In this document: piece by piece, positions 23,867-35,709 of the stretch | Position numbering within the stretch: the first letter of the stretch is position 1 | How the letters are laid out: the number at the start of each line of letters is the position of its first letter | NCBI GenBank assembly: GCA_964058805.1 | Contig: CAXKVV010000022.1 | Span: 186,001 to 250,000, forward strand | Direction of reading: 5' to 3' | Source: Schoenoplectus triqueter | Lineage: Eukaryota > Streptophyta > Magnoliopsida > Poales > Cyperaceae | DNA length: 64,000 nucleotides | Notes under the pieces: generated by a model | The model's input: the letters and a program-made list of their open reading frames with translations, nothing else | What the model was told of the DNA's origin: nothing | The model's database searches: none | Translations under genes and position numbers: made by a program

Positions 23867-24466
23867 AAATGTGGATGCTTTTGTGTCCGATTACTTGCGG
23901 GCGATCGTGTTTCATTGCCTTCACTCCTTTTTGGGGGGTCCAAATCTGTTGTTATTTTGAGCCGCGAATATGGTCCAGTTCGCACTATCGGATGGTCAAA
24001 AATCACCGAAAATCATACGCGCGAATCTCGAAAAAGATGAAACGAACTCGAACCGTTGGATCTCGGCGAACAAGATCCTGTTCGCGGATTCGGCGAACAG
24101 AGGATTTATTTCCCTTTTTGGGTGCTCTTTGAGAAATAGTTTAATTATTGTTCGGTTTTTAGATCGGGTTCAGACAGTTCGATTGCTGAATCTCGGTCGT
24201 TTTGGATCTATTTTACAGCCGAATTTAGAAAAAAAAATCCAGAAAATCACAGAACATATGTAAAATGGTAAAAACTTTGTCTGCATGTCACCATTGATAT
24301 TTGATGAGTGTAGCTATCGCGAAGAATGAGGTGTTATTCATTATCAAGAGTTGAGTGTTTCAATAAAAGTGTCATCAGTGCTATGAAATCAGTGACTGTA
24401 GGCTTTTGTAAGGATGGCAAGTAGTTGCTCAATTGCTGTGTAGCCAAATTACTTGTCAAATAAGTG

Positions 24467-24502
<36 letters not shown>

Positions 24503-26124
24503 CCATTTAAGCATATAGAATCTCAATGTAGCCTGAATTACTTGACAAATAAGTGCCAATATTATCTATTTAAGCATGTACATACTTAACTTCTAACAAA
24601 GCCACTTGAGCTTATATTGACATACTGTTGATTATTGTGTGCAAATTAAACCCAAGTAAGACTCAGTCTTATACTCTTATAGCTTATTTCTTCTTCTTCT
24701 AATTAGGCATTGCACACCAATCCTATTATTTTGGCTATTTTCAGCTTCATGTATCTTTTCATTTCTTTTGTCGTGCATTTTTCCAATCTTATATGTGTGG
24801 AACCGTTTTACATGATCATACATAAACATTGTGAAGGAAAATTTTGTACTTAAATATTTTTGAGAAATTTTGTACTTCAATTTTATTTTGAAATAAATAT
24901 CACCCGTTGCAAAATGAGAATTGGAGCAAAAATGAGAACTGAACACTGCGATCTTTCCTATGTTTTATCCACTCATCTTTAAACTTCTAGACAAAATGTT
25001 TATGGAGATGGCCAGATGGGAGTTCCTTCCTCCACCATAAATGAAAATGTCACTTTGAGATCCTTTCTCTGTTTATGAATCCCATTCTTGAACTAGACTA
25101 CCTACAAATTCATCATGGGTCAAATTTGTGTAATAATCCTCTTTGTCGGTGGAAGCAAATGGAACATAAAACATCTAATCTGAAAGTACTTCTTTAGTGT
25201 TCAATGAAAAGGTAATCACCAATTAAAAGGTGCAGAAAGTAGGATGCCAATGTCCCAACCACTTACAAATCTAGTAATAGAACAAATGAGGGCGAATATC
25301 TCCTCAATTTTCAATCTAATTATATGCACACATATAGTAGTTTCGGTGATTCATTTTTCTGAAACACTGAATTCATATCGAACTTGTATAAAAATGCGAC
25401 GAACATAATACTTGTAGCGTTTCATTGCTTTGATATAATAATCCCTATATCAAACATTTCAAGTTTTCAACATGGTACTTGTCCATTCTAAACTTTGTCT
25501 GTCTGTGCCCCTAGATCCAGCAATGAAAACATCCTCAAATACATACACTATCAATTGTATCTTGCCATCATGCAAGAGTAACCGAGTGATGCATTTGATC
25601 AGATAACCAACCTCTTCAACAACAACCAGCATCATTGTCACTAGAATAGAATACAAGAGCATCATACCACAATCAACAAGACCACATCGAGGCGTCTTCA
25701 CAACAGCAATAACAAGTGATTTGTAAAAGGAAAGGAATAACATGGTGTTCCAAATAAGCGTTGATGTATATGATCCACATTGAGATGTCATCAGAAAGGC
25801 ATTATCTCACCCAAAAAAAAAATCATGAAGGACATGCTAATATGGAGTAGCACGTCTGATCAGTTTATTTGAATAAGCTAATCAACATTTATGGAACATT
25901 TTACCACATGAAGTTAGTATCACCAAAAAAAAAATATATCTACAAAAACTAAAGTAGTTGAAATTGTAAATCAACATCTTCATAGAGAAAGTCCTAGGGC
26001 ATTATTGCAAAATCAGTCCCTTAATCCAGAAAAACAAAAAGGGGGTATACAAAATTGAGCAATACTTCATCTCTATCTGAAACAAAACAAAGATCACAAA
26101 ACCAAAGGAAAACAAACCAATTCT
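23867..26124. other. Intergenic, possibly gene debris
   Basis: Holds a (CT)16 microsatellite at 24467-24499 and, on the minus strand, an open frame (25459-25791, 110 codons, hydrophobic stretches) that I could not assign. The 24900-25800 stretch is less AT-rich than its surroundings, so a decayed gene or TE is possible. Confidence 0.4.
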
Positions 26125-27319
26125 TTACCGAAGCTTCTGCTTGACCGTGTGCTTCTTGGCTGCCTCTTTGACCTGCTCAACATACCCTTCAATTGGTGGT
26201 GTGAGTGTAGCCATGTACCTGCCGGCTGGGAATGGTGTCAAATCAGGTACTAGTGCAGCTTCTTTGAGCTTCTTCGGCAATGCTTCAATGGCCTCTTTTA
26301 TTAGCTTGAGAAAGTCTGTCTCGGCCTTCTGTCTGGCACGGTGTCGCTTCATCAAAACCATACTGTATTCCTTTGCCAACCTCTTACCATCCTCTACAGT
26401 CAATTCAAATTTAGGTATTGCTTCTTCGTCCACCAAACCCAAAGATATGTAATCCATACCCGGCAGACCTGTTATAGAGGGGTTGAAGTTTGCTTTATTT
26501 TCCAAGGATTACCAGATTGAATCAACATAGCATGATGATGTGAAAATAAATTGTGGGACCCACAAAGCTAGACACTCAAGAGGGTCACCAAGTACAGAAG
26601 TTCTGTTTGTCTGGAAGTTAACCCTGACAAAGTACAAAGGTCACCTCATTGGTACCACTTGAATCATCAAGAGTGTACTCAATGTTGTTGAATACTGGTA
26701 GTTCAGATCATTTACTGGTCTTGGATGTGCCTATGCTGATTTAGTAGAGATCATCAAGCAACCCATTTCAAAGTGGCAGCACAACACTCTATGTATACAG
26801 GTTCATAAGGACTTTTTATGAGGTATAATTTGATCCAATTACTGAACAGAAACCAAATTTCACCTGTTACTAATGTTATAAGATCGATAGGATATCAGAT
26901 ATGTAATAATTACCCAATAGAACCCTTTGCTCCTCTTTGTTTCCCTCCTTGGCGGCCTTCTTCTGAGCTTTGATCATGTCGAGCTCTCTCTGCCTCTCTT
27001 TCGAGAACAGCCCCAATTTCTCGCGTTCAGCCTCCCTCGCTCTTTCTTGGGCTGAGAGGTAGCGGGTCGGGGTCGGGGCGGATAAGCACGAGCTGGTCAT
27101 TGTGGTAAGGCGATCGATCACTCCCTTGTCGCCCCGTCCGCCGCGCGACGAGGAAGGTTCTTCGGAGGCTTGCTTCTTCTTGGACGAGGCGCGCTTGAGC
27201 ACCTGGGCAGCCTTGAGCTTTCCCTTCCCCTTCGCTGTGCCACTCACAGACCGGGCCAGTGTTAGGGTTTGGTTTTGCGAGAGCGTTTTGAGAGATGCGA
27301 GAAGGGAATGGCGAATCAT
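26125..27319 (-). CDS. Mitochondrial ribosomal protein mL40-like
   Basis: Two exons, 27319-26914 and 26468-26125, joined at G|GTAATT ... AACAG|GT, give 249 residues. The N-terminus (about 1-35) is rich in Ser, Thr, Arg and Leu and lacks acidic residues, as mitochondrial presequences do, and is followed by KGKGKLK. The middle has AQERAREAEREKLGL. The C-terminal half carries ELTVEDGKRLAKEY, HRARQKAE, EAIEALP, LVPDLTPFPAG and TLTPPIEGY, the order of motifs I know from the MRPL40/mL40 family, a component of the large mitoribosomal subunit. The match is from memory of the family pattern, so the name is probable rather than proved. The 445-base intron holds nothing recognisable. The upstream region has a telo-box and four site II motifs, typical of ribosomal and mitochondrial genes. 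Confidence 0.8.
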
Positions 27320-27402
27320 GGTGGTTTGTCAGATATAGAGAGAGAGAGAGGAAGATCTGAGCTAGTACTTTGTACAATTGTACTAACTGGTACCGGTACT
27401 GG

Positions 27403-27624
27403 TAGGGTTTTTGGGTTTTGCACTGGAGACTGTGCGAGTTGTGATTTGGGAAGAAGGAACTGCAAGAAAAATTATTGGACTGGGCTTAAAGCAATGGGTT
27501 TTATTAAAGAGGGGAATGAAAACGCCATAAGCGAGTATTGGGCTGAGAAGCAACTTATGGCCCAAAAAAGATTGTGTTTTCATAAGAGGCATCTAACTTT
27601 ATTCCTTTTGTTGTTCTAGGCCCA
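27403..27624 (-). promoter_or_regulatory. Telo-box plus four site II motifs upstream of mL40-like gene
   Basis: AAACCCTA (minus strand, 27403-27410) is a telo-box. TGGGCT lies at 27481-27486 and 27539-27544, and GGCCCA at 27559-27564 and 27619-27624. All fall within about 310 bases upstream of the start codon. This combination is known from plant ribosomal-protein and mitochondrial-biogenesis promoters. Confidence 0.65.
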
Positions 27625-29228
27625 AAACTATTTTCGTTCTTACACAAATTATAAAGTTTTAATTTAAGGTAGTTTCGAACCCTGTCTGATAGCCCAAATA
27701 TTGTGCTTCGAAAATCGAAATCAAGATATTAATAGACTTTGTTCAATTATGTATTTCATTTCTCTTAATTTGCAAGCATTGGAGAATAATTTCATTGGTT
27801 TAGATTTCATTTTCTATGGAGGAGGCATAGGATTCAAATCGGTTAGGTGGGGTTTGAATAGGAATTAGAAACCAAGGGACTGAGCCCTTTCATCAACTCC
27901 AAAATAAAGTTTACAAAAAAATGAAGAATTTATCTATAAAATAAGGATATAACCAACAACTTTTTCTGGATAAATCATGTTCTTAATTTATTTTAAGTTA
28001 TTATTTATTATCGAACAGACACTGATTTGTTTCATTTCTTATCATTTCAAAGATCCACTACGAACTATAATTTCTGAGAACAGGCGTTCAAATGATATTT
28101 TTATCATCATCATCATCATCATCATCATTATTATCGGAATCCAAAGGGTTTAAATTATACTAGGAGAGCGTACTTGTCCGTTGGTGACAGGAAAATATTC
28201 ACGGGGTACCAGTACCACAAATTCTTGCAAAATTTAATATGAAAAATATATAAACCATGGCCAGTTCAAAATATTTATTTACGCACTGGCTGATGTCAAA
28301 GATTTTAAAAACGATAAGCTACCAATATGCTGAAAAGCAATACATCATTAATGGAAAATGTGAAATTTAATGCGTATAATGTGCTCAAGTATTCAGAACA
28401 CCTTCCACGGAACAACAATTAATCATAACAATATTTCATACACTAACTAAACCCAACAAACCTTTACTTAACCACACTATAATGATTGTACCTAACAGGA
28501 TATATATTGTAAATAGGTAGAAATCCTAATCCACTATCACCTTATCTGATTCCATTCACCACTAACCTAAATTGGCCGCAATTATGGCGCTTTAACACCT
28601 CTAATTATTGTTGTACATCCATATAATATTTATGTTGAAAGGCGATTGATAATGCGGTATCAAACCTAATTAAATCACCTCAAAAGTCAGAGGCAGTGAT
28701 ATATATATATATATATTGTAATTTTAATGGATGGAGTCTAGGAAATTTCTAACAATATATTCTTAGGTCTTGTTTACGCACGACTAAGAATTGAAAAGTT
28801 TGAGAGTACCATACTATTAAATACAAGTAGGCTCCATTTATTTAAGCCCAATAACCTAATTACCTGAGGTAGCTTGGTATAGACTATAGACCTCTCTTCC
28901 AAGTTTTAAACCCTATCGACTTATCAAGATCGCATACGTGGACAAAGAATATATACTGATAGCTGATTGGTTAGTTTTAGACCACGATTTAATTTGATTG
29001 GAGGAGAGAAGAGAGGCGGTGAAAGTGGGGGCTGTAGGCAGGAGGCAGGGGCTGATGATACTCTCCCTGGTCAAACCTCATCTTAATTTGCCTCTTTCCT
29101 TCCAACACGGATCCTTCTCCTCATTTCACACAAGCCATAAATTTCTCCATCAACTCAATTATCTTAGATCTCATTCAGTTGTTTACGCACCTTAAAATAT
29201 ATACATAGTTATTATAAAATACATTTAA
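27625..29228. other. Intergenic, no gene recognised
   Basis: Contains an (ATC)n run at 28101-28128 and a (TA)n run near 28698. An open frame at 28998-29195 shows no recognisable domain. Confidence 0.5.
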
Positions 29229-29698
29229 CTAGCTATATATCCACGCGTTGTAGCAGACTTTTTTATTTAAATATTAAAATATTATAAGATAAAAAAATTT
29301 ATATTTATCTAATATTAAATTATAAATTCACCAAATTATAGAGAAAACATATAATAAAGACTATATTTAATCTTGGATGAGATTTTTGTACAATATGAGT
29401 TAATGATTCATGATTTTTATGACAAAAAAATAAATTATTCTAACATATATTATCACCATTAATTTCTTACCAAATATGCACAAGGTTGCTAAATTAAAAA
29501 ATAGTATTATGAAAATAATAATATATATGGGAAAGAAATGGAGAGAAAGAGGGGATCAATAGACGCGATCACATACGTTCGATCAACCAAAAATAAATAT
29601 TATCCGTCTAATTGATGGATAAAATGGGTATAATAAAAAAAATACCATAACAAAAAATGGATCCTCCAATTCTTAGATGCTTTATATAATAGTATAGA
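29229..29698 (-). mobile_element. Non-autonomous Helitron, copy 1
   Basis: On the minus strand it starts TCTATACTATTATATAAAGC at 29698 and ends GCTAG at 29229, lying between a host A and T as Helitrons do. Near its 3' end is a short palindrome (CAACGCGTGG). The body matches the copy at 58493-59049 closely, for example GGTTGATCGAACGTATG and CTCTCCATTTCTTTC. No Rep/helicase sequence. Confidence 0.82.
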
Positions 29699-29957
29699 TT
29701 ATTACAAAATAGCATCTAGAATGCATATTTATTTATTTATACATTCAAAGCCGGTATGCAATTTGACCAAAGAATATATATATTTTTGGAAATTAACCCC
29801 GCGAAAATTGTAGTTGACTATTACAAACTGCGTAATTGAAAATTGCAGAATGTACATTTAGTATTTTAGACTTTCATAGTAAATTTCACAAGTGATGCTT
29901 TAATTTTTAGACTTCTTTCTTCAAAGAAAATAACACAAATGATTCTTAAAGTATCTC

Positions 29958-29994
<37 letters not shown>

Positions 29995-31329
29995 CCTTTT
30001 ATTCCTTCCAATTTTAAAATATCAATTTACTCCTTAAAAAAATAAAAAATCACTTTAGTACCTTTCAATTTTTTTATTTATAATAAATTAGTCCGCGATA
30101 ATCATTATCACAGGTTAAAAAAAACAACAAATGTCCATATTCTCATCCTTATCATATAACAATATCTTATTATATTTACCAAAAAAAACATATGAAATAT
30201 TTATTTTCAGTTAATTCAAAATAGAACAAACATCATTGCGTATATCCATTAAATAAATATTTGATACCTTGAATAATTATATAATTTTTTAATTATTTCT
30301 TACTATATATATCCATCATTTGTTTCAATGCTAAGAGAATAATAATGTTATGATAGATGAAAATATTATTTGTGGAAGAACTTTAAATGTAGGATTAATT
30401 TGTACAAATTAAAAACTTTAAGGATAAACATGATATTTTTTTGATGGCAAGGGATATAAAATGATAATTTTGAAACTTTAAGGACGTAATTTATGACAAG
30501 GTGACATATTAAAGTTCAAATTTATTAAAAGAAGGCGATCAAGATGGCCTGCGGTGTGAGACGACCTATCGGCAATAGGTGACTGTTGGAGTGCGGAAAG
30601 GAAGGCCGGTTCCTTTTTGTAAATCAAGTGCGAAAATTTGATCAAAATTTAATCCTGCCTAAGAAACTCATATTCGGCAGTATGATTTAAGAAATATATA
30701 TATATGTAGCGTTCTATAGAAATTAAAGAACGCCTAAAATACTTAGGAGAACGAGCCTTAATATTTTTTTTGGGCAAGAGGAACTCGAACTTAAAATTTT
30801 GAGCAAAAGGAGTAAAGTTTGATCCTTACTAAAGAGATGATACTCGGAAGGATTAATTGTGCTCCGAAAAGTTTAAACGAGATTTAAGAAAACTAGGGCT
30901 CTAACTCGAACTTTCTCCCGATAATATAATCTTTAAATAAATAATTAATAATATAAAATTAAAATATATTTAATAAAATTTCACATTAAAAAATAATAAT
31001 CTATAAATGATCATATAAAAAAGTTGGATCATTTTAAGAGTTAAATTTGACCTTAAGTATATTATAAATAATATTTTAATTGAGGAGAGAAAAAATAGTT
31101 TATATGAATCTTTAGATTCAAAAAAATAAAAATATTTAAATAAAATCAATGGTAAAAAAAATAATGATATAAAATACTTAAAAAATTTGGAGACTTAACC
31201 TTCATTAATAATTTTGCCGAATGACACCATAGAACCTGAGAGAAGTAAGCCGTGTCACTATGCAACCTTAAATAACTTGCATTTAGAAAAAAAGGTTTGA
31301 ATATGTTGCACATTCAGTTTTAGATACTG
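29699..31329. other. Intergenic, no gene recognised
   Basis: AT-rich, with a (TA)n tract at 29959-29991. The stretch at 30540-30900 is slightly more GC-rich (GACGACCTATCGGCAATAGG) and may be an old retroelement fragment, but no frame or end could be identified. Confidence 0.4.
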
Positions 31330-31660
31330 CAAACTGAACTTTTAAATAAATATTTAAAAATCGTAAAAAACAGAAAATAGTATAAATATATTCTTTTACT
31401 TATAAATTAATAATGTTTCAATTTTGTACAATTTTATTATCATTTATCAAAGACCATCAAAATTTTATACAATTTACAACGGTTCTAATTTAACAATTTT
31501 TGATGGACTATCAAACAATTATAAAAAATTCATAAAAATTAAAACATTATTAATCTATAAGTAAAAAAATATTTTTTTTTTATTTTTAAATATTTTGATA
31601 TTTATTTAAAAGTCCACTAACATATTTTTAAAAATAGCCCATTGTTAAGGATTCCTCCCC
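31330..31660. mobile_element. Mutator-type MITE family C, copy 4 (left end lost)
   Basis: The right end reads GCCCATTGTTAAGGATTCCT followed by CCCC, and the core has AAAGACCATCAAAATTTTA / TTTGATGGACTATCAAAC. The left terminus is absent. Confidence 0.6.
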
Positions 31661-33149
31661 TTTAATTAATGAAACCTGTGGAATGTCTACTACTACTTTT
31701 ATAAGAAAAAAAAAAGACCGTGTCAGGCTCAGAATACGTCGAATATCGGACATATTACTAAGATTTAGTTAGATTAATCTGTAGCTATAATAATATTGAA
31801 AAAAATGTCAAGTCATGGTCATCGGATTAGAAGATAGGGTCAGATCTCGGATAGTCTAATTTTAGAGAAATTTCATATGGAATTGCACCATATTTAGTTG
31901 GATCGGGTCGGACCTCAAATTAGTTGATTTTTCGTAAAGTGAATAAAGTTGAATTTTAATATGATAATGTCAAGCTAATAAATCGGTCGAATTAGATATT
32001 GCTATTTCGAATAGCAAAAAGTAGGAATAACATTGTTATTTGGATCAATTAATTTGTCAAACTAATTTTAGACTAAATAGAAGATAGCAAAAGAGTGCTT
32101 ATTTGGTATACCAAAGTATAGATGATATACGGATTAGCTCTTATCGGAATAACGATTATTGTTTGATTATATTGTATTATATTATTCTATTATGATTATG
32201 ATTCATTATTATTATATTATAAATATTATTATTATTATTATATTATTTAGTATTATTATACTATGATTATATTTTTTATTATACTAATATTATATATGAT
32301 TATAATTAATTATATAATTATAGTATTATAATTATAATTATTTACTATTATTATATTATTATGATTATAATTTATCATTATATCATTATTATATTATTAT
32401 TATAATTATGATTATGATTATAAAATATTTTAAAATAATAGTATTTTATCACTCTTCCAAAATAAATATTTTTTCAAGGCTATTCTTTAATTTGCCAAAT
32501 AAATCCTAAATTCGGTACTCATATGAGTTGGTGACTTTTTTTTTTAAATAGAGCTCTCATCAACATCGTTATATATTATGTACTTTTTTAAATATTTTAT
32601 TAAGAACTTGAATATATATATGTCACTTCGTACAGAGACGCTATTCATTAACATCATGTATTAGATCTGCAGTTCTTTTAACCAATAGGACTTTGATTAA
32701 TCCTGACTTATATTATTTTTTATTATTTTTTTAAACTTGAACATGTGTTAATTAGTACATAGATGGAACTCATTAAATCTGTATTAGATTTGCTCTACTT
32801 TGAAAAATATGAATTCCCATTACTCCCAACATATATTACTTATTACACGAGTTTTATGAAATTTAAACTCATGCCACAATAATAACAAAGAGGGATCTAA
32901 GTAGAGGCAAACTCATGCTGAAATCACATCTCTGATCAGATCAGTGTGTGTGCTTGTTTTTCAAATGCAACTTTGATAGTAATAATTTTATTCTTTAAAC
33001 TTACAGAAATACGGACCAAATCTTTTTATACCTGAAATTGATTAAGAAAATAAGTTAGAATTTATTATACTTCCAAAATGTTGTATCAATTGCTTCAAAA
33101 CACAGTATCACTAAGTTTTTCACAATAAAATTTTCTGAGGTCATTACTG
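31661..33149. other. Intergenic, AT-rich with TTA repeats
   Basis: 32160-32430 is an imperfect (TTA)/(ATT) repeat region. No gene or TE end identified. Confidence 0.5.
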
Positions 33150-35031
33150 CACTACAACAGAAAGGACTTTTGTTAACACTCAATTACTAACGGTTTATTA
33201 AAAAAACCGTTAGTAGGGAAGGTCGGTGGCATTTTGGTAATATTTAATAATATTTTGATAACAGTTATAAATAAAAATCGTTACTGAAAAGTGTGTTTTT
33301 TGGATATTTTTTCGGTAGAACTTTTAGTAACGGTTTTTTTTAAAAAAACCGTTATTAAATATAAAAGAACAATAACGCTTATCATTTAACAACTGTTACT
33401 AATTGTTTCAGCAACGGTTTTGTAGTACAAACCATTATTAAAAGTTTATAACCCTAGCACTCATTACTGTTTGTTCTATTCTCCACCAATAATATTTGCT
33501 CTCATGGATTGTGAGATATTTTCATCTCACTGTTCGTTCATACTAATCCAACGATCCAAAAATCAAAATTTCAAAACTGAAGTTCCACAGATTACCAACC
33601 CCTTTTCATCTATTTTCACATATAAAAGGAGAGTTGAGAGACAGAGAGAGAAAGAAGAGATCAGAGACAGAGAGAAAGAAGAGATTAGATAGAAGAAATA
33701 AAAATCGAAATCTGACCATCTCAACTTCAAACGGCCATAACTTTTGATAGTAAACTCTGATTGAGGCGTGCTATGCGGCCACGGAAAGCTCACGACGAGA
33801 TCTACATGATTAATACCATTTTTGGGGAAAGCTATTGCTGTTACCGCCATTTTTGGGGTCAAAAAACCTCATCTTGACCTTCAGAAACACATTTGAAGTT
33901 TTTTTTCTATTTTTTCTTATAAAGTGTATAAATTTTCACATTATTGCATGAGCAAGATATATGTATTGTTGAGTAAATATTTTTTCATTTGATGCATAAT
34001 TGTATTTTTTTATATTAATTATTGAATGAATAAATAATATGTTATATTATTATTCTTTAGTTATTCAATCTCTTTTCTTTCAATATTTTAGTTCAAGAAC
34101 GATAAAAAAATAAAATTTAGTTTTATTTTAAAAAAAAATTTAGTAATAGTTATTTAATAATAAAGTTACCAAAAGTGTTTAAAAAAAATAAAAAAATCAG
34201 TTTTAGTAACCGTTATTATGAATAAACTGTTAGAAAACTTTTTTTAAAAAAAAAATCAGTTTGGGTAACAATTTTTTATTTAAAAACCATTACTGATCAT
34301 TAGGGCTGCAAGAAAAGTTTGAAGTTCGTAGTTCGTTCGTGTTCGGTTCGAAAAAAGTTCGAAAAAAGTTCGTTCGATTTTAGTTCGAAATTAATTTCAA
34401 ATCAAACTGATTCGATTCGAAATTATATCGAATCAAACTCAAACCATGGTGAGTTCGTTCGAAATGTGTTCGCGAACTATTTTTGTTTGAATTAGTATTA
34501 ATTATTTGATTGTTTGAGACTTTGAGTAGTATGAATTTATATGAAATTTATTAATTTTTTTTAATGAACTTTTAGTTTTGTATGCATTTGTATTAAATTG
34601 ACATTTTTATATTTGATTATGTTATTTTGATATGAATTATGGAATTTGTTCACCTAATAATTCTATTTCGAACTATTAACGAATCGAACCGAACAGTTCG
34701 AACTTTTAACGAATCGAATTTCGAACTATGATTTGAGTTTGAAACTGTCTATCTATTTCGAATCAAACTAGTTCAAAATAGGTTTCAAATCAAACTCGAA
34801 CACACGTTAGTTCGTTCGTGTTCGATTCGTTTGCAGCCCTACTGATCATTCTCCAGTTTCAGTAATAGTTTTTAAATAAAAATTGTTACTGAAGCTCCCC
34901 GACCGGATTTAAACGCCACACAATTTTATAACGGTTTTTATATAGTTTTAGTAACTCCATTCAATAACGGTCCATAAACCGTTATTAAATGATAAAAATA
35001 ACCATTACTGATTCCTGTTTTTGCGGTAGTG
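33150..35031 (+). mobile_element. CACTA-like element family D, copy 2, with nested hAT MITE
   Basis: Starts CACTACAACAGAAAGGAC at 33150 and ends with GTCCTGTTTTTGCGGTAGTG-like sequence at 35031 (complement CACTACCGCAAAAACAGGA). Both subterminal regions carry many inverted copies of an AACCGTTATTAAA-type motif, as CACTA elements carry binding-site arrays inside their ends. The central part (33520-33720, TTCATCTCACTGTTCGTTCA) is shared with copy 3. No transposase frame, so it is non-autonomous. The 3-bp flanks (CTG and AAT) do not match. Confidence 0.75.
34301..34841. mobile_element. hAT MITE nested in the CACTA-like element
   Basis: Begins TAGGGCTGCAA and ends TTGCAGCCCTA, a perfect 11-bp inverted repeat, and is flanked by CTGATCAT on both sides (34293-34300 and 34842-34849), the 8-bp duplication expected of hAT. 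Interior is rich in GTTCGTTCG and TTCGAA motifs in both directions. No ORF. Confidence 0.93.
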
Positions 35032-35625
35032 AATGAGAATATAGATACGGAAATTAGGGGAATGTTATTAATCACCATGTTCATACTATGGAGAGAGGTG
35101 CTCAAAGGTATTCATTGACAAGAAGAAAACGTTCATGCAGTTGCTGGAAGAAGTTTACTCTCAATGAAAAATACTGCATTAATGTGGTTCTGATATCTTT
35201 GTTGCTTGATTTTTTTTTTCCTGGGACTCATACCTCTTGAGTCCATCTTTTGTAATGGTGTTGATCAGTTTTTATAGTGCTAAAACTTGTAAATCATACT
35301 TCTTTTCAATTAATATATAAAATAGGGGCTAGACCCTTATTTTTCCGTAAAAAAAATAGGCCGGATCCGCCCCTGGTAGTGGGTACTAAGTCTGCGGTTC
35401 TAAAATGGTAAGAATTGATTTGCTTAATTTAGATATTCATAAAATTGATTGCGTACTCTTTATGTAGACTAATTTATGTAGCAAGGTATACAGACATAAA
35501 CTACCTTAATTACCTACGGAAATGTCAAATGTTCCTGATGTACGTATACAATAAGAAGGCCTTAAAATAATTATGTCAAACAAATTATCGTTTGTATTTA
35601 TGGCGGTATTAATGTACAGACATGC

Positions 35626-35709
<84 letters not shown>

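Noticed and set aside
23969..24263. Overlapping open frames at 23842-24263 as a gene
   Set aside because: The frames overlap on both strands with no domain or conserved motif.
25459..25791. 110-codon minus-strand open frame as a membrane protein gene
   Set aside because: Hydrophobic but without a recognisable family, splice context or promoter, so it is only mentioned in the spacer entry.
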